DNA from: Xestospongia bergquistia
Taxonomy: Eukaryota; Porifera; Demospongiae; Haplosclerida; Petrosiidae
NCBI GenBank assembly: GCA_963965975.1
Contig: OZ014411.1
Span: 7,363,001-7,427,000 of the forward strand
Length of the DNA: 64,000 nt
Reading direction: 5' to 3'
In this document: positions 1 to 11,035 of the stretch, in pieces
How the letters are laid out: every line of letters begins with the position of its first letter
Position numbering within the stretch: the first letter of the stretch is position 1
Translations under genes and position numbers: made by a program
Notes under the pieces: generated by a model
Databases searched by the model: none
What the model was told of the DNA's origin: nothing
The model's input: only the letters and a program-made list of their open reading frames with translations

Positions 1-318
1 CGTCTGTCATCCACTTTCTTATACTTATCATTATAATTTAATGTTTTAATTGAAACTTTATAATTATTGTTAATAGATGTGACGTCTGTGTTCACTCAAT
101 GTGTTTCACTTATACTCTACATTAAGTTTACTCATAAATTTGGTATGATATTAATGGGTATCATAACAAAAATTATGGTGACTCACTTGAAACCCATTTC
201 CCTTAGCAAGATGTGGAGGGTTGACCTCTGACCTTGAAAGAGGTTATCCTCTTTAAAAAAACAAGCAACTTGGCAAGTGTCACATGTTCTTTTGTCTGAT
301 AGAGGTAGTAAATTTTCA
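1..318. other. AT-rich sequence, nothing recognised
   Basis: No open frame, RNA gene or repeat that I can name is visible here on either strand. It flanks the degraded transposase-like fragment to the right. Confidence 0.4.
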
Positions 319-566
319 TCTGATGGCTTCACAATCACAATCATCAACTAACAGGAGTCTGGAGAGTCTGTATCTCTTTGTTGGAGTTGATAAAGCAGCT
401 CCACCAATGTCAACTTTCTCTTTCCTGTAACCTGGTACATGAAAGTCCTGTGGCATCAGAGGTTTGTTTCAGAGATCCTTGAGTCCGTTTACACCTGCCG
501 AGTTCCTTATAATAGTCATAGACATTCGCAACACCCTCCTTTTTTGTGATGTCAGTCTCTTTCCCT
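319..566 (-). pseudogene. Fragment of a transposase-like protein
   Basis: On the minus strand a short frame reads VYDYYKELGRCKRTQGSLKQ and continues to TSDATGLS. After a one-base frame change it goes on with LSTPTKRYRLSRLLLVDDCD and CEAIR. This resembles the N-terminal part of a repeated animal protein family in which a helix-turn-helix-like segment (VYDYF...ATGxS) is followed by a basic TPxKxR stretch and a (L/V)DDFDxxAIR motif. I recall the pattern but not a family name. The frame change and the small size suggest a dead piece of a repeated gene. Its upstream part is mixed up with a 49-bp tandem duplication. Confidence 0.3.
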
Positions 567-658
567 TTGGCATCTTCACAAATACGAGAGATAATGTGGT
601 GTCTTTGTTTTCCCTTTGGCATCTTCACAAACACGAGAGATAACGTAGTGTGTTTGCA
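561..658. repeat. 49-bp tandem duplication, two units
   Basis: Two adjacent 49-bp units (561-609 and 610-658) share TTCCCTTTGGCATCTTCACA and the following CGAGAGATAA with few differences. The duplication overlaps the N-terminal side of the transposase-like fragment on the minus strand and repeats the peptide CEDAKGKE in altered form. Confidence 0.75.
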
Positions 659-1774
659 TGACATGCACATGATTAATAATGAATAAAATTAAAACTTACT
701 TTAGCGCTAACTGCTTATAATAGGAGGGGAAATACCCAACCTTACATTCCATGCATAAAACACCTCTTTTTAATGAACAGCTCTTCTCAACTTGGACAGA
801 GTATAATAATCATATAATCATATATCAACTCTTAAATAATTTCAAATCCTCTGGCTACATAGTTGACTTTGTGACCATTGACATTAGAACAGAAGCTGCT
901 TCATCTAAATATATGGTACAGACATGCTATATAACTCATCCTATCTGTGCTACCATCTATTCCAAAGTCTCTTTTTATCTGTTTACTAGACTTAACAGCA
1001 TTTATTGTCAGCTTGGCCGATCATACCTGGTCTTTGTGGGACCCCCCCTAAAACTCTGTTTAATTTTCTGTTTGTTAAACAGCATTATGTGTAGCTCTTC
1101 AGAATTTTGCCTGCTAAATGCTGTACAGACTTAGCTGTTCTCGGATTATAACAAAACTTTCTTTTTAAACAAAAACACGAGAACACACTACTCAAAACTC
1201 ATGACAACTTATATATAAAACAGTATAGAATGTTTTAGAACACAAAAAGCACATGGGCTAAACACCAAAAAAAACTAGTTTTAACAGATCTAAACCACAA
1301 TATGATGATCAAAAAGGTGATAATTAGTAATATACAATCAACACAACAAACATTAAATCAAATTGAATATTGAGCACAAACAAACGCTATGATATGTTGT
1401 TAAATTTTTGATTCTTTGATGGCATAATTCAAAAAATATATATTCACATGTATTTTTGCAAGGTTTTGTACCTTTTCATTGCGTACATGCTTTTATAAAT
1501 TTTAAATAATTGCTTTTCAAGTAGTTGAGTCTTCTGTTTGATCATATCCCTTTTTATAAAAAATTCTTGACACAAACTTATATTATTCTGTGAAAGGTTT
1601 AATATTTTAGTTTTGTTTATTTTACTGTAACCAAGTTCTGTTATTATAAGTACTTGGTTATCTTAGCTTTGAGATTTGCTCTTTAATACCTTTTCCTGTT
1701 TTGTTTACATTGTTATATAATAACTATTTTATTAAGACATTGGGTATAATGCATGGATGTATTAAAATCATTTG
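659..1774. other. AT-rich non-coding stretch
   Basis: Apart from the first copy of a diverged direct repeat (about 800-1015) there is no convincing coding signal. The 127-codon open frame starting at 751 has no recognisable motif and lies over the repeat, so I do not treat it as a gene. Confidence 0.45.
800..1015 (+). repeat. Diverged direct repeat, left copy
   Basis: This stretch matches 5345-5550 in the same orientation. Shared blocks include CCTCTGGCTACATAGTTGAC, then a GTGACCATTGA core, and TTTACTAGACTTAACAGCAT. The two copies differ by many substitutions and small indels. They flank the piggyBac/Penelope complex but are too far from its ends to be target duplications, so they are probably two copies of an old interspersed repeat. 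Confidence 0.7.
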
Positions 1775-2090
1775 ACAATATTATTTTTGTTACCCAACAC
1801 CATTGTGCCCTCGTTCTTAATGATAACATGAACATTTGCTCTAGCTTTAATTAACGTATCAGCTACAGTTAGTACAGTGTAGGAATTACAAATCATATAA
1901 TATTGCAATATACAAAGCTGATAACATTGCTACAATTTCTAGACTCTTGGCAAACAATGACCTCGGTATTTGAAACACAAGCACTTTCATGAATCATCAA
2001 CTTGATGATGGATTAGTTATGGCATGAACATTGGCTCCATCTTTGATTAACATTTCAAATGCACTATAGGAATTAGAAATCAAATAATCT
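1775..2090 (-). pseudogene. Ankyrin-repeat-like relic, two decayed units
   Basis: Two related segments on the minus strand translate to FEMLIKDGANVHAITN (about 2010-2070) and ADTLIKARANVHVIIKNEGT (about 1795-1880). Both resemble the second helix and loop of an ankyrin repeat (xLLxxGAdvnaxd). Stops between them and the absence of the first-helix TPLH motif show decay. Sponge genomes carry many ankyrin genes, so a dead fragment is plausible. Similarity by chance cannot be excluded. Confidence 0.3.
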
Positions 2091-2095
2091 TGCAA

Positions 2096-2640
2096 TCAGC
2101 TACTCTTGGAATGTGTGCTAGCTGGTATCATTATTCCAATTTCTAGTTTGTTTTTGCCAAGGGTTGGCTTTATTTGATATTTGCACTCATTTTTACAATG
2201 CAATTTAATTGAAAGTTTGTTTCTTGATGATTTGTAAGTATGCACATATAGGAAATTACTTCCTGTCACAATACAAGTACCAACAGCATCTGTCCCTTTA
2301 GCCAACAGATCTGTATAAAGAAGTAGCCTGACCTTGAACAACTTATCATCTTTGTGATCACATTGAATACTGTTATCATTCTTATGAAAGAAACAAAGAA
2401 TTTGCTTGAATCTGTTTCGAGTGAGTATAGTACGAAACCAAGGATGCTCTAATAGTGGGTTTGTTGACCAATACATATGTAATTCAGGTATATTGACAAC
2501 ACCCATAGCTATATTTATTCCTAAAAACCCTAGCATTTCTTCCAAACTAACATCTCTCCATGGTGTTTTTGGACATTTTTCTGAAGCATAAACTTTCTGA
2601 GCATAAACATTTTGTTTGTTCCACAAAAAGGTTTATCAAC
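2096..2640 (-). pseudogene. piggyBac transposase, displaced middle block
   Basis: The minus strand encodes LWNKQNVYAQK, then TPWRDVSLEEMLGFLGINIA, MGVVNIPELHMYWSTNPLL and RNRFKQILCFFHKND. This is the conserved region that in piggyBac transposases follows the acidic N-terminus and precedes the catalytic core (W.dvt..El..flGi.i.MG....p....YWs). Here it lies downstream of the C-proximal catalytic block, so element order has been permuted. Near 2280-2330 the frame drifts into LLAKGTDAVGTCIVTG, possibly a trace of the LL..G....GTvR part of another copy. Not functional. Confidence 0.7.
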
Positions 2641-3083
2641 TATTTAGATCAACCCCACCTATGTATCTATTGTAGCCCTCAATCATCACAGGTTTAGTGA
2701 TACCTTCAACACCACTGTGAGCTCTTCTTGTTCGCCTCCATTTGACTAACATATCATCATTGTGAAATGTAGACAGCATACTAACCATCCTCTTGTTCAT
2801 CCACTTCAAACATATGATCTCTCCATTGTTGATTTGTTTGATTTATATACTTCACCTATAAGTTATGTTACAGTTATGCATTTTACATTGTATTCTATGG
2901 ACCTTTTGCTGGCTTTTCTGACTTGAACTTGTCTGTGAGACCTTTCCTGTCACACCTAACTGTGCCACAGGCTTCAAAGTCATGGCTGTGAAGGTCTGAG
3001 AAGAGTGTAGGAGAGGTATAAAAATTGTCCACATAAATATGGAACCCTTTATTATTTAGGTCTGATATGAGAGACATCACCAC
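2640..3083 (-). pseudogene. piggyBac transposase, C-proximal catalytic block
   Basis: Reading on the minus strand gives GFHIYVDNFYTSPTLFSDLH followed by ACGTVRCDRKGL. This is the piggyBac signature around a catalytic Asp (vDNFYTSp.L...L......GTvR.nRkg). Further down, in another frame, come MVSMLSTFHNDDM and KPVMIEGYNRYIGGVDLN, matching the LST.H ... KP..i..YN..MGGVD end of the DDE core. A frame change between 2895 and 2840 breaks it. It joins the middle block directly after GGVDLN. Confidence 0.75.
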
Positions 3084-3099
3084 ATTATAAATATATGTA

Positions 3100-4370
3100 T
3101 ATTTATAATTATACTGAAGTATCTAAGTCTGTTGAAGAGTGCTCGATGGTGTTTAGACAGAGCGGGTTAGAACAGAATTAAAGGACAAAAGAACAGAGCT
3201 CTCGCTGTGTTTCTGTTACTCCGAGTTTCACGCGTTATGCGATCGTCAGACAGCTGGATACTACTCTATTTACAGGCTGGTTATATAGCATCGAGGTGTT
3301 AACTATGTCCTATCCCTAGAGAAATGTGCTAAATAGTACTTGTTTTCGTGTTGGCATTTTGAGACGAGTTCGGATCTTTTATTCAGGGTGGTGGTTTTGT
3401 CGGCGTTGATGATAGAGAGCTTTTCCGTTAGGCAAAGGTTGCACCGCTTTGTTGTGTTGGAGTAGGCTTGTGCCCTTCGGTTTATTGACCAGGTAATTTT
3501 GAATTCCTCACCTTCTTTCTTCAATTGCCAAACATACTTCGATAGTTCCGTGCTATTTCCGTATTTCTCGTGCCTAATTGATTGCATGTGGTTGGAATAT
3601 CTCTGCTTGAAGGCGTGTTCGGTTAGGCCAATGTACACCTTTTTCTCATTTCTTCTCATGTTTTCGACTTCTGCGTTGTAGATGATGTTATTGGACTGGC
3701 ATTCGCCGTTTAGTGGGCATAGGTCTTTTTTTGGCAGTTGCAGGGTTTCTGCGTGGGCGTGCTGGTGTCTTTTGAGACCTCATTATTGTGTGCCTTGATG
3801 ATGTTGGCTAGGTTTGGCATGCAGCTGTAGCTGACCTTAACAGTGTTTTTGTTGAATATTTTGTGTAGCCTTGAGTTTTCCAGGAAATGCTTGGCGATCA
3901 GCTTTAGGAATTTTTGGCCTACGTTCGTTGATACGTTTTTGCTGAATGGTGGGTTGAACCATATGATGTTGCGCTGTCGGTTACGTTTGCTCTTTTTTGG
4001 TTGCTCGTCGCTGTAATGTAGGTTTTCCGAGTCTCCGCAGGATTTGAGTGCATCTACATAGAGGGGAGCAGCTTGGTTGAAGATTTCTTTGTCATGCGAG
4101 ATGTCGGAGATGCATCTGCTGATCGAATCTGGCAGGTTCTTGATGATGTTAGGTGGGTGGTTAGGCTGCTTGTGGATGTAGACTGGTTTGTCGTTCGGCT
4201 TTCTATAAGGGTAATACTTACCATTGTTCAAGTTTAGGGTGATGTCAAGAAAATTTACAACTTTTAGGTTGGCTTGGATGGTGATTCTGAGGCCAGTCTC
4301 TTTGAAGATCTTAGTTATATCCTTTGAAGATCTTAGTTATATCCTTTTTAATAATATATTAATATTATAA
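3100..4370 (-). mobile_element. Penelope-like retroelement, 5'-truncated
   Basis: The minus strand carries the C-terminal part of a reverse transcriptase (about 3710-4330: LRITIQANLKVVNFLDITLN, then PYRKPNDKPVYIHKQPNHPP, IIWFNPPFSKNV and NTVKVSYSCMPN). It is followed by a GIY-YIG-like endonuclease region (3303-3690: KVYIGLTEHAFKQRYSNHM, HEKYGNSTELSKYVWQLK). RT followed by GIY-YIG is the layout of Penelope-like elements. The N-terminal RT portion is absent. About 200 bp of non-coding tail follow to 3100. It sits inside the piggyBac remnant and is therefore younger than that copy. The element is incomplete and dead. Confidence 0.75.
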
Positions 4371-4377
4371 ATATACA

Positions 4378-5079
4378 TTATAATATATAATTATAAATGG
4401 GGAGTAAATACAATGGCAAACAACTGAGAGGATCAACGACACCAATAGCTGAGCTGCCAACTCCTGGTGGATTTTGAGGATTGAATTGACAGGCTCTTGC
4501 TTGTACGCCATCAGGTATATCCTCCCATTTCACTTCCTTTTTTCTACTTGAGGTAGATCTTACTGTCCTCAAACATTTCGACTTCTTTCTTTCCTTCCTT
4601 TGAGTGATGCTTCTTTTGCACTTGACAAGAGTAGATATGTCAGGAAGTTCCATGTCAGAGTCTTCAGAAAAAATATCTGTCAATAAACTAGTATTTGTAG
4701 AAGTATTTCCAGATAATGTTTCAGGCAAATAAAAACTATCATCTGTTATATCACTTTCTCTAGTGACAGCATCTAAAATGTAAACAAAATTTGTTATATT
4801 ACTTAAATTTCAAACAAGTTGAAATATATTGAAGACATGTAGTACTTACCATTAGAATGTAGCTGTGTGTCTGTCAACAATAACGAATTGCTTTCACATG
4901 GTAATGGTAAAGCATTATTAGATGACGTGGTAGGCATATTCTTCACCAGTACCTTCATCCATAAAATCACACCTCAAAGAGAGATCTAGTTCATGGTCAC
5001 TGCTCTCAGTAAAGTCTTCCTCTTCAAGAAATTGGTCAATTAACTCCACTACATGGTCAGCTCTTAAACTTTTCGCCAT
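4378..5079 (-). pseudogene. piggyBac transposase, N-terminal exons
   Basis: Exon 1 (4850-5079) starts MAKSLRADHVVELIDQFLEE, an acidic N-terminus typical of piggyBac transposases, and ends at a consensus donor (AATG|GTAAGT). A small frame change lies near 4936. After a 77-bp intron, exon 2 (4378-4772) continues in phase through DSDMELPDISTLV, a basic cluster (KRSITQRKERKKSK) and VKWEDIPDG...FNPQNPPGV, the W...F.P..PPG motif found before the middle block. The Penelope-like insertion follows at once. The preserved splice signals suggest the copy was once active. Confidence 0.6.
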
Positions 5080-5344
5080 TTTTTAAAAACATGTGGTCAT
5101 TTTATTTAACTCCTTATTAACTAATTAATTCATTGATACAATACCATAAATTCTAAAAAGAAGTTTCTTAAAACATTTTGAAACGTTTTGTGGTCAGTAC
5201 AGACCCCACTGGACAGCAAAGGGATAAGACAGATAGTTTTTGAAACAAGAAGTTCACAGACTGACAATAAACTGATTATTGATTATTGTCTGTCCATTGT
5301 CCATTACAAAGAACATATCAGAAGAAGCAAAAATGAGCTAATAA

Positions 5345-5550
5345 TTGTATAATCATTTATCAACTTCTCTTAAACCATCTTGACTCCTCTGGCTACATAG
5401 TTGACCTTGTGACCATTGAGATTAGAACACAAGCTGCTCCATCTAAAATTCTAAATGTATGGTACAGAAATGCTATATAAGTCTTGCTAGTTATGCTACA
5501 GTCTATTCAAAGTTGCTTTTTATCTGTTTACTAGACTTAACAGCATTTAT
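5345..5550 (+). repeat. Diverged direct repeat, right copy
   Basis: Partner of the repeat at 800-1015, same orientation. It shares CCTCTGGCTACATAGTTGAC, GTGACCATTGA and TTTACTAGACTTAACAGCAT. Nothing in it reads as a conserved protein. Confidence 0.7.
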
Positions 5551-5961
5551 TGTCATAGGAGTTTATATGTGTTGTAACCTGGCCGAGATAGGTTCAACAT
5601 ATAATAATAAATATAAAGAATAAAGAGAGAGATTCAACTTGTACAAAACTCAACAGAGAACTAAACTCAAAAACGTGCTCACACAATACATACATGTGCT
5701 CAACTGGAATATTCTGGAATACATAAATATTCATACATTATTACCATATTCACAATTATCACAATATGATACAATGCCTGTTTTTTTTCTTTTTTGTTTT
5801 GCCTAAATAGTTGGTCCAATTAAATGAAGCTTTAAAAATTAAGCTTGTCCTCCTCCAATAATCATTTGTATGTGATTACTGTTGTATAGCAATATAAAGG
5901 ATATAAAATGTATACATTTACAATATTAATGTTATTTATTATATATTTCTCTTTTATTCAG
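5551..5961. other. AT-rich non-coding, probable intron
   Basis: No coding signal. The stretch ends in a pyrimidine-rich acceptor (CTCTTTTATTCAG) that opens the first visible exon of the following gene, so it is most simply the 3' end of an intron whose upstream exons lie before the mobile-element region or outside the window. Confidence 0.5.
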
Positions 5962-8900
5962 GTGTCCATCAGATATTAGAATGTCTCGAGATGCTAGTCC
6001 TAGAGTAATGGGATCTAAAGTACTTGGAGGAGTTGATCAGGTCAGTTCCATTGTGTGGTACATTTGTACCTATAACTAACACATGTAACAGACTATTCTT
6101 TTACAATTATAGATTGAACATAATTCTATATACATGTTATAAATTTAATGTGTGTGACTACTGGTTGATGTAGCATTATTTACTTTATATAAGAGTCTTT
6201 AAAAGGGAGAAATCTAAAAATATAGTAGCTATGTAAAGTCTTTTACTTAATTGAATGTATTATTTGGCTAAAGAACAAAATATTTAGAACATTGCTGCAA
6301 GGATAACATTTTCTGCTGCCTCCTAACAATGTTGAAAGGCTGTTATAATTTCACTGTCATTCTCTAATTCATCTTTGTCATTGTTACTGTCAGCTCAATG
6401 CTATACTAATTAGAAACAAAACTTGTACAAGTCTCAATTGATCACATTAATCTTAATTGTGAGGTACTACTTGATCTAATTGTAGTGTGACTGATGCCTG
6501 TGGCCAGGATGTAGTTCCTTTAATGATTCCTTGATTGCCTCATACAAATCTTTACTTTGTAGCTATTCCTTCTTGATCTATTCATGTTACAACTCTTGTT
6601 AACTGTCCTGATCTCATCTTAAATGAATTTTAGCTTTAACAAAATATAATGTTGTCATTACATAATAAACATTAATTTCTATTCCTACATTTAACACATA
6701 GGCACTACTACACTTACAATGCAATGTTGGCAAATATCAAAATCTCTCTTTTTTTACTGATATGTATTAAGATTATTAATTAATATGTTGCAAACATATA
6801 GTATTAAAAATTGTGACTTGAACAAAAATGTAAATTAATAACAATGACCAACAAATAAAATGTTAGCTTAATTTCATACTGTAGGTGGTACTACGTGAGA
6901 GTCTATCAGGAGCTAGTCGTGATGACATCCAGTTTCCTGAAGACTCAGAAACATGGCCATGGTTATTACAACTACAACATTTAGAGAGTATACAATTGTT
7001 ACTTTTAGGTAGTGATATTCAGGTAAGCTGTCAAGTTGTTGACAACTATTATCAGTGTTATTGTGGTTGCTATATTTTGATCGAAACAACTTTAGGCAAT
7101 CCTCAATACCCAAAACTACTTTCATCTACCACTAGTTTAGTTTTCCATCACTAGTCTTCATTTTGTTAATAACACTGTTAAATTTCAACGTGAACTTATT
7201 CTGTACATTGCAAGTTAGTCTCTTTTTCAGATCCAGCTACTCCATTTGGAGGAAGATCTGATAGACTGTTTTACATCTTGAAGAGTAAGCTCTGTAATAT
7301 GATTAGTCCACACAAACTTGTTACTAGTTACTGTTGCTACATGATAGAAGTCAGTAATTGTCTGGTCATGTACATACTCTAATTTATGTAGTCTATTATT
7401 TTGTATAGAGTTTAAGTAAACATTGTTTCCTTAGTTCCTTATATCTCAATAATCAGACGGTTTGTGGAAACCACTGATCCTATAGGTTTTCTTATTAGTA
7501 ATATACCACTGTAATAGAATCTACCAAAATAGTCTGTAATTGGCTCTAAATATAGGTGATATAAAAGGTGGCAGTCTCTATGGTATTTATGAACCAAGAG
7601 GAAAAGACGTGGGCTTTATAAAGATCACTGAAACTTAGTTATATAACTGACTTCTATCATATAACAATGTTAGCTAATGTAGCAATTTGTTTATGTGCAC
7701 TATCAACACTAATAATAAGAGGAACTTGCTCTTTGAGATGCAATTGAGCAATCTAGTGAGACGACTAATTTAGGCTTTAGTTTTTTCATATGCATTGACT
7801 TCAAGTAAATTTCTGCAATCCTAGTTTTTTTGTTGTCATCTTAAACAAAGATTCAAAGATTGTATTCTATAGTTAGCATAGCTTTTAGAGCATTTCAAAA
7901 TGCTCTGATTGTGCTAATATTATGATACTACAGTTTGTTACATTACTTGGTATTATCTACAGTAATAATCATAAAACATATGTCCATGTGTAGGTTTATG
8001 AGTATCAAGGCATAGACCTCTCATCAGTTCTCTAAGTGATTTATAAACCATCAATGGAGAAATCTGATTCATTAATTGACTACATACATTATATTTATAG
8101 AACCTTATAGTTATTTTTTGTTGATTTTGTCATAAATACAACATGCCTTTAGGTACATGCTCATTGCGTGGTCATTGTTCTTTCTGTTTATCACTTTAGG
8201 AGTTGATAATGGATCTTCAACTAGCTCGTAAACTTCTTGATGATGTCTTAACACATCCAACTAGTGAAGATCATCGAACTGTCTTTATTAGTCACATAAA
8301 TGCTGACTGGATTGGTAAGACATTTTTTTACTGTCTGTATATAATGTCCGTGGAGAATGAATGGGACATCATTTGTGTCAAAATTGGAAATTATCATTAT
8401 ATATTAAATAAGTCATTTTATTAAATAACTCTTGATTTACTTCTTCTTTATTTAATTAATCATACATTATTTACTAAATCATAAATTATTTACTAAATCA
8501 CAAGTTATTTAACAAATAATGAGCATTAAAAAGTAAATCATAACATGTTAACTGTACCATTGACCACATTCAATCTTGACACAAATGGTGCCAGATAAGA
8601 ATGACACTGTGTGAATTTTCTTTTCATTTTTTGTTATAGCTCAACTTCTCCTTGTTTTGGGATTCCTTCCTCAGGGCCACACCCTCTTTCTTCTTGATGA
8701 GTATCTCAACCTTTCTTTCCTTGGTGCTGCAATAACATTTCTTCAAGGGGTGGAGCTAGCAGTCACTAGATCTATTATTGAAACAACATGGTAACTTTGG
8801 AAGAAATACCCTTGCTAATGTATGATGAAGCAACAGTTTAATTGATAATGTTGACTTGTCTATTGCTATCTATCAAACTATTTACATGTACATATTTCAT

Positions 8901-10403
8901 AGTGTCATGTTATTTTAGTATATTTGTGCTAAGACCATATTCTCTAATTAACTTCATGCTTCAACTCCTATCTTTCTCTCTCTAGTGGTGAGGAGGATGA
9001 AGATACTGAAGAGGATGATGTGATGGAAATGGAAGGAATACCTCTAGAGGAACAAGTTGATGGGAGTGCCATATCTGTATTTAGACCACCAGTTTTTGAG
9101 GGGGGGTCTCAAGGAGAGAGTACTGCCTCAGAATCAACATCTATGCCTCAATATTGTAGGAGTATATCAGGAGTTGTAGAAGAATTACCTAATTCAAGTA
9201 AACAGAAGATTACTATAGCATTTACAAATCTGTTCATATGTTGTTTTTTTGGTTAGTGGACACACCAATGGGATCACAAGGTTCTGGTGTATGGACTATG
9301 AGTACACAGAGTTCACAGGTGAGGGTAATATATGTGCTTCTTTAATAAGCTTTAAATTAAGGCTAGATGAGAGTATTAATATGAACATTATCCCAACATT
9401 TGAGAGTTTTAGTAGACCACATTATTAAGTTAAATGTGTATAATCATGTGTTATTGATTCTCTTATGATTGAAGTCAAAGTTCCGTAATGTGGAAATACA
9501 TTCAATTAGCTATGGAAGTTTGAATTTACCGAATATTCTATTCTCTCAGGATGAAGTACCTGAAAGTCTTCAACTAATTCACGACTGGTCAGCTGACTTC
9601 TCTCGTGATCATAAACTCATTGAATTAGCCACACCTCTTCAAGTTTTGACACCCAAACAGTACAAGGCTGCCTCTGAGTTCTGTAAAATGTCTGGATTGC
9701 TTTGTAGCTATGGTCTATATCAAGTGAGAACAGAATTGTACTAAGTTCATGTTATAATTACCTTGACTGTCTTATATCTATGGAAGATTATTGGTATTAG
9801 TGTTATGCTTCCAATATATATTAATGAAGTCTTAAAATAATATTGTAAATTGTGACATGATAAGTATTGAAATTTATTGTCTTGTTTCTGTTAGCACATA
9901 ATTACTGATGTATATGAGAAACGTTTATGCTTTCCTTTGTAGGTAGTTTGTCATGATCAACTTGCTGTTTATTGTCGAGGAAATACCACCTCTTTTTCTG
10001 CAAGAATTGTTCATGCCAATAATGAGCAAAGTAAGTTTACCTTGTTGATTGTTTGAATATTCAAGTATCTCTATGATATCACAACACAATATACAGTATG
10101 TACTGATTGTCTGCCATTCAGTGTTGTGTGTATGTGAGGGCAAATTATAATAGATTATGTGTGTGTGTGTGTCTTTCTGTCTCTTACTGAGCAGTTATGA
10201 TTCTTGTAGTCCTTTATAAATTTCATCTCTTGTGTGAGCAAATCAAATAATCTTAATTATGAAGTATTTGTTATTGTTGTTTCTTATTTATTGTAGATGT
10301 TATTAAGGCATATATATCTACATGGTGTTTCTCAGGGACTGAAGAATGGTCACTCATCCTTGATAAGTTATCCAAAGACATGGCACAATATCTTCAACAA
10401 TGA
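5962..10403 (+). CDS. Unidentified multi-exon gene, 3' part (374 codons visible)
   Basis: Nine exons join with the frame kept: 5962-6040, 6885-7022, 8200-8314, 8640-8790, 8986-9197, 9257-9318, 9550-9723, 9943-10030 and 10297-10403 (TGA). Every junction is GT-AG. The protein runs from CPSDIRMSRDASPRVMGSKV through LQLARKLLDDVLTHP and AQLLLVLGFLPQGHTLFLLD, then a very acidic segment (GEEDEDTEEDDVMEMEG) and a Ser/Thr-rich loop. It ends with a compact block (KLIELATPLQVLTPKQY, VVCHDQLAVYCRGNTTSFSA, WSLILDKLSKDMAQYLQQ). No signal peptide or membrane segment is visible, so it is probably intracellular. I do not recognise the family. Low-complexity middle plus ordered ends suggests the C-terminus of a large scaffold-like protein. 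For the exon at 9550 I chose the strong TTCTATTCTCTCAG acceptor; a weaker one at 9475 would add 25 codons in frame. The 5' end is not visible. Confidence 0.75.
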
Positions 10404-10880
10404 CTTATATTTTTGTTGATATTAATATCAGTACATTATTTTTCAAAGTCATTTTCACAAAAGGTTATTTTACTTGCACCAATGAATGACTCAGTATAAT
10501 GTAGGTAACGATTATAACTTTTCTTTCATTTTAATTTATTACATTATAATATTTGTCTATAACAGGATATGAGATGTTGTCAACATGACTCTCTCCAGTT
10601 TCACTATGGATTTTACTTTAATAATTTATTATACATTACATTTTTAATCAGTATATTTTCTAATCAATAATTCAATGTAAACTATGAAATTGCAATCTGA
10701 CTGTCACTAATTCATGATTCTTTACACATTAATGTGACATAGTAAGGACTGTCAGTACTTAATACTACAGAGAGTGCTTTAATAACAGTACCTCCAGAAC
10801 ATCGTGTGCATTTAGGTGATTCAATAGTTATAATAATGTGAGTTATTAATTATTCATTGCCTGCTGTAATTAACCCTGTT
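10404..10880. other. 3' flank of the unidentified gene
   Basis: AT-rich with no open frame of note. It should contain the 3' UTR and polyadenylation signal of the upstream gene; AT-rich context makes single AATAAA-like words uninformative. Confidence 0.4.
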
Positions 10881-10888
10881 GAAGTCAG
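10881..10888 (+). repeat. hAT target-site duplication, left
   Basis: GAAGTCAG precedes the left terminus TAGGGGTGGGCGATAT and is repeated exactly at 13535-13542 after the right terminus. Eight base pairs is the diagnostic length for the hAT superfamily. Confidence 0.9.
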
Positions 10889-10998
10889 TAGGGGTGGGCG
10901 ATATTGAATGTTTTTATTATTTGATACGATGTTATCGATAATATCGTGAATTATTGACAATATCGATAAAATTTCTATATGATATTTGACCACCCCTA
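10889..10998. repeat. Internal inverted terminus inside the hAT left end
   Basis: Within the left 110 bp the sequence TTTGACCACCCCTA (ending at 10998) mirrors the outer TAGGGGTGGGCGATAT, so the first 110 bp look like a miniature element with its own pair of inverted ends, or a duplicated terminus. The outer target duplication still belongs to the full 2.6-kb element. Confidence 0.5.
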
Positions 10999-11035
10999 CT
11001 AATTAAACATAATACTTTAATATTCAACAATCCAT

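Larger units (their letters stand above)
2096..5226 (-). mobile_element. Scrambled piggyBac-type DNA transposon
   Basis: Three blocks of a piggyBac (DDE_Tnp_1_7) transposase lie here on the minus strand, with a Penelope-like retroelement inserted between the first and second. The right boundary is suggested by CCCACTGGACAGCAAAGGGAT near 5207-5227, whose reverse complement starts CCCTTTGCTGTCCAG, the kind of terminus piggyBac/looper elements use next to a TTAA-like site. No matching left terminus was found, so the left limit is only that of recognisable coding sequence. Block order is abnormal; see the separate entries. Confidence 0.7.

Noticed and set aside
751-1134. 127-codon plus-strand open frame
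   Set aside because: No start context, domain or conservation; it overlaps an interspersed repeat that is not open in its second copy.
7232-7284. Possible exon in the unidentified gene (IQLLHLEEDLIDCF)
   Set aside because: In the phase required by its neighbours it meets a stop before the GTAAGC donor, and the flanking exons join in frame without it.
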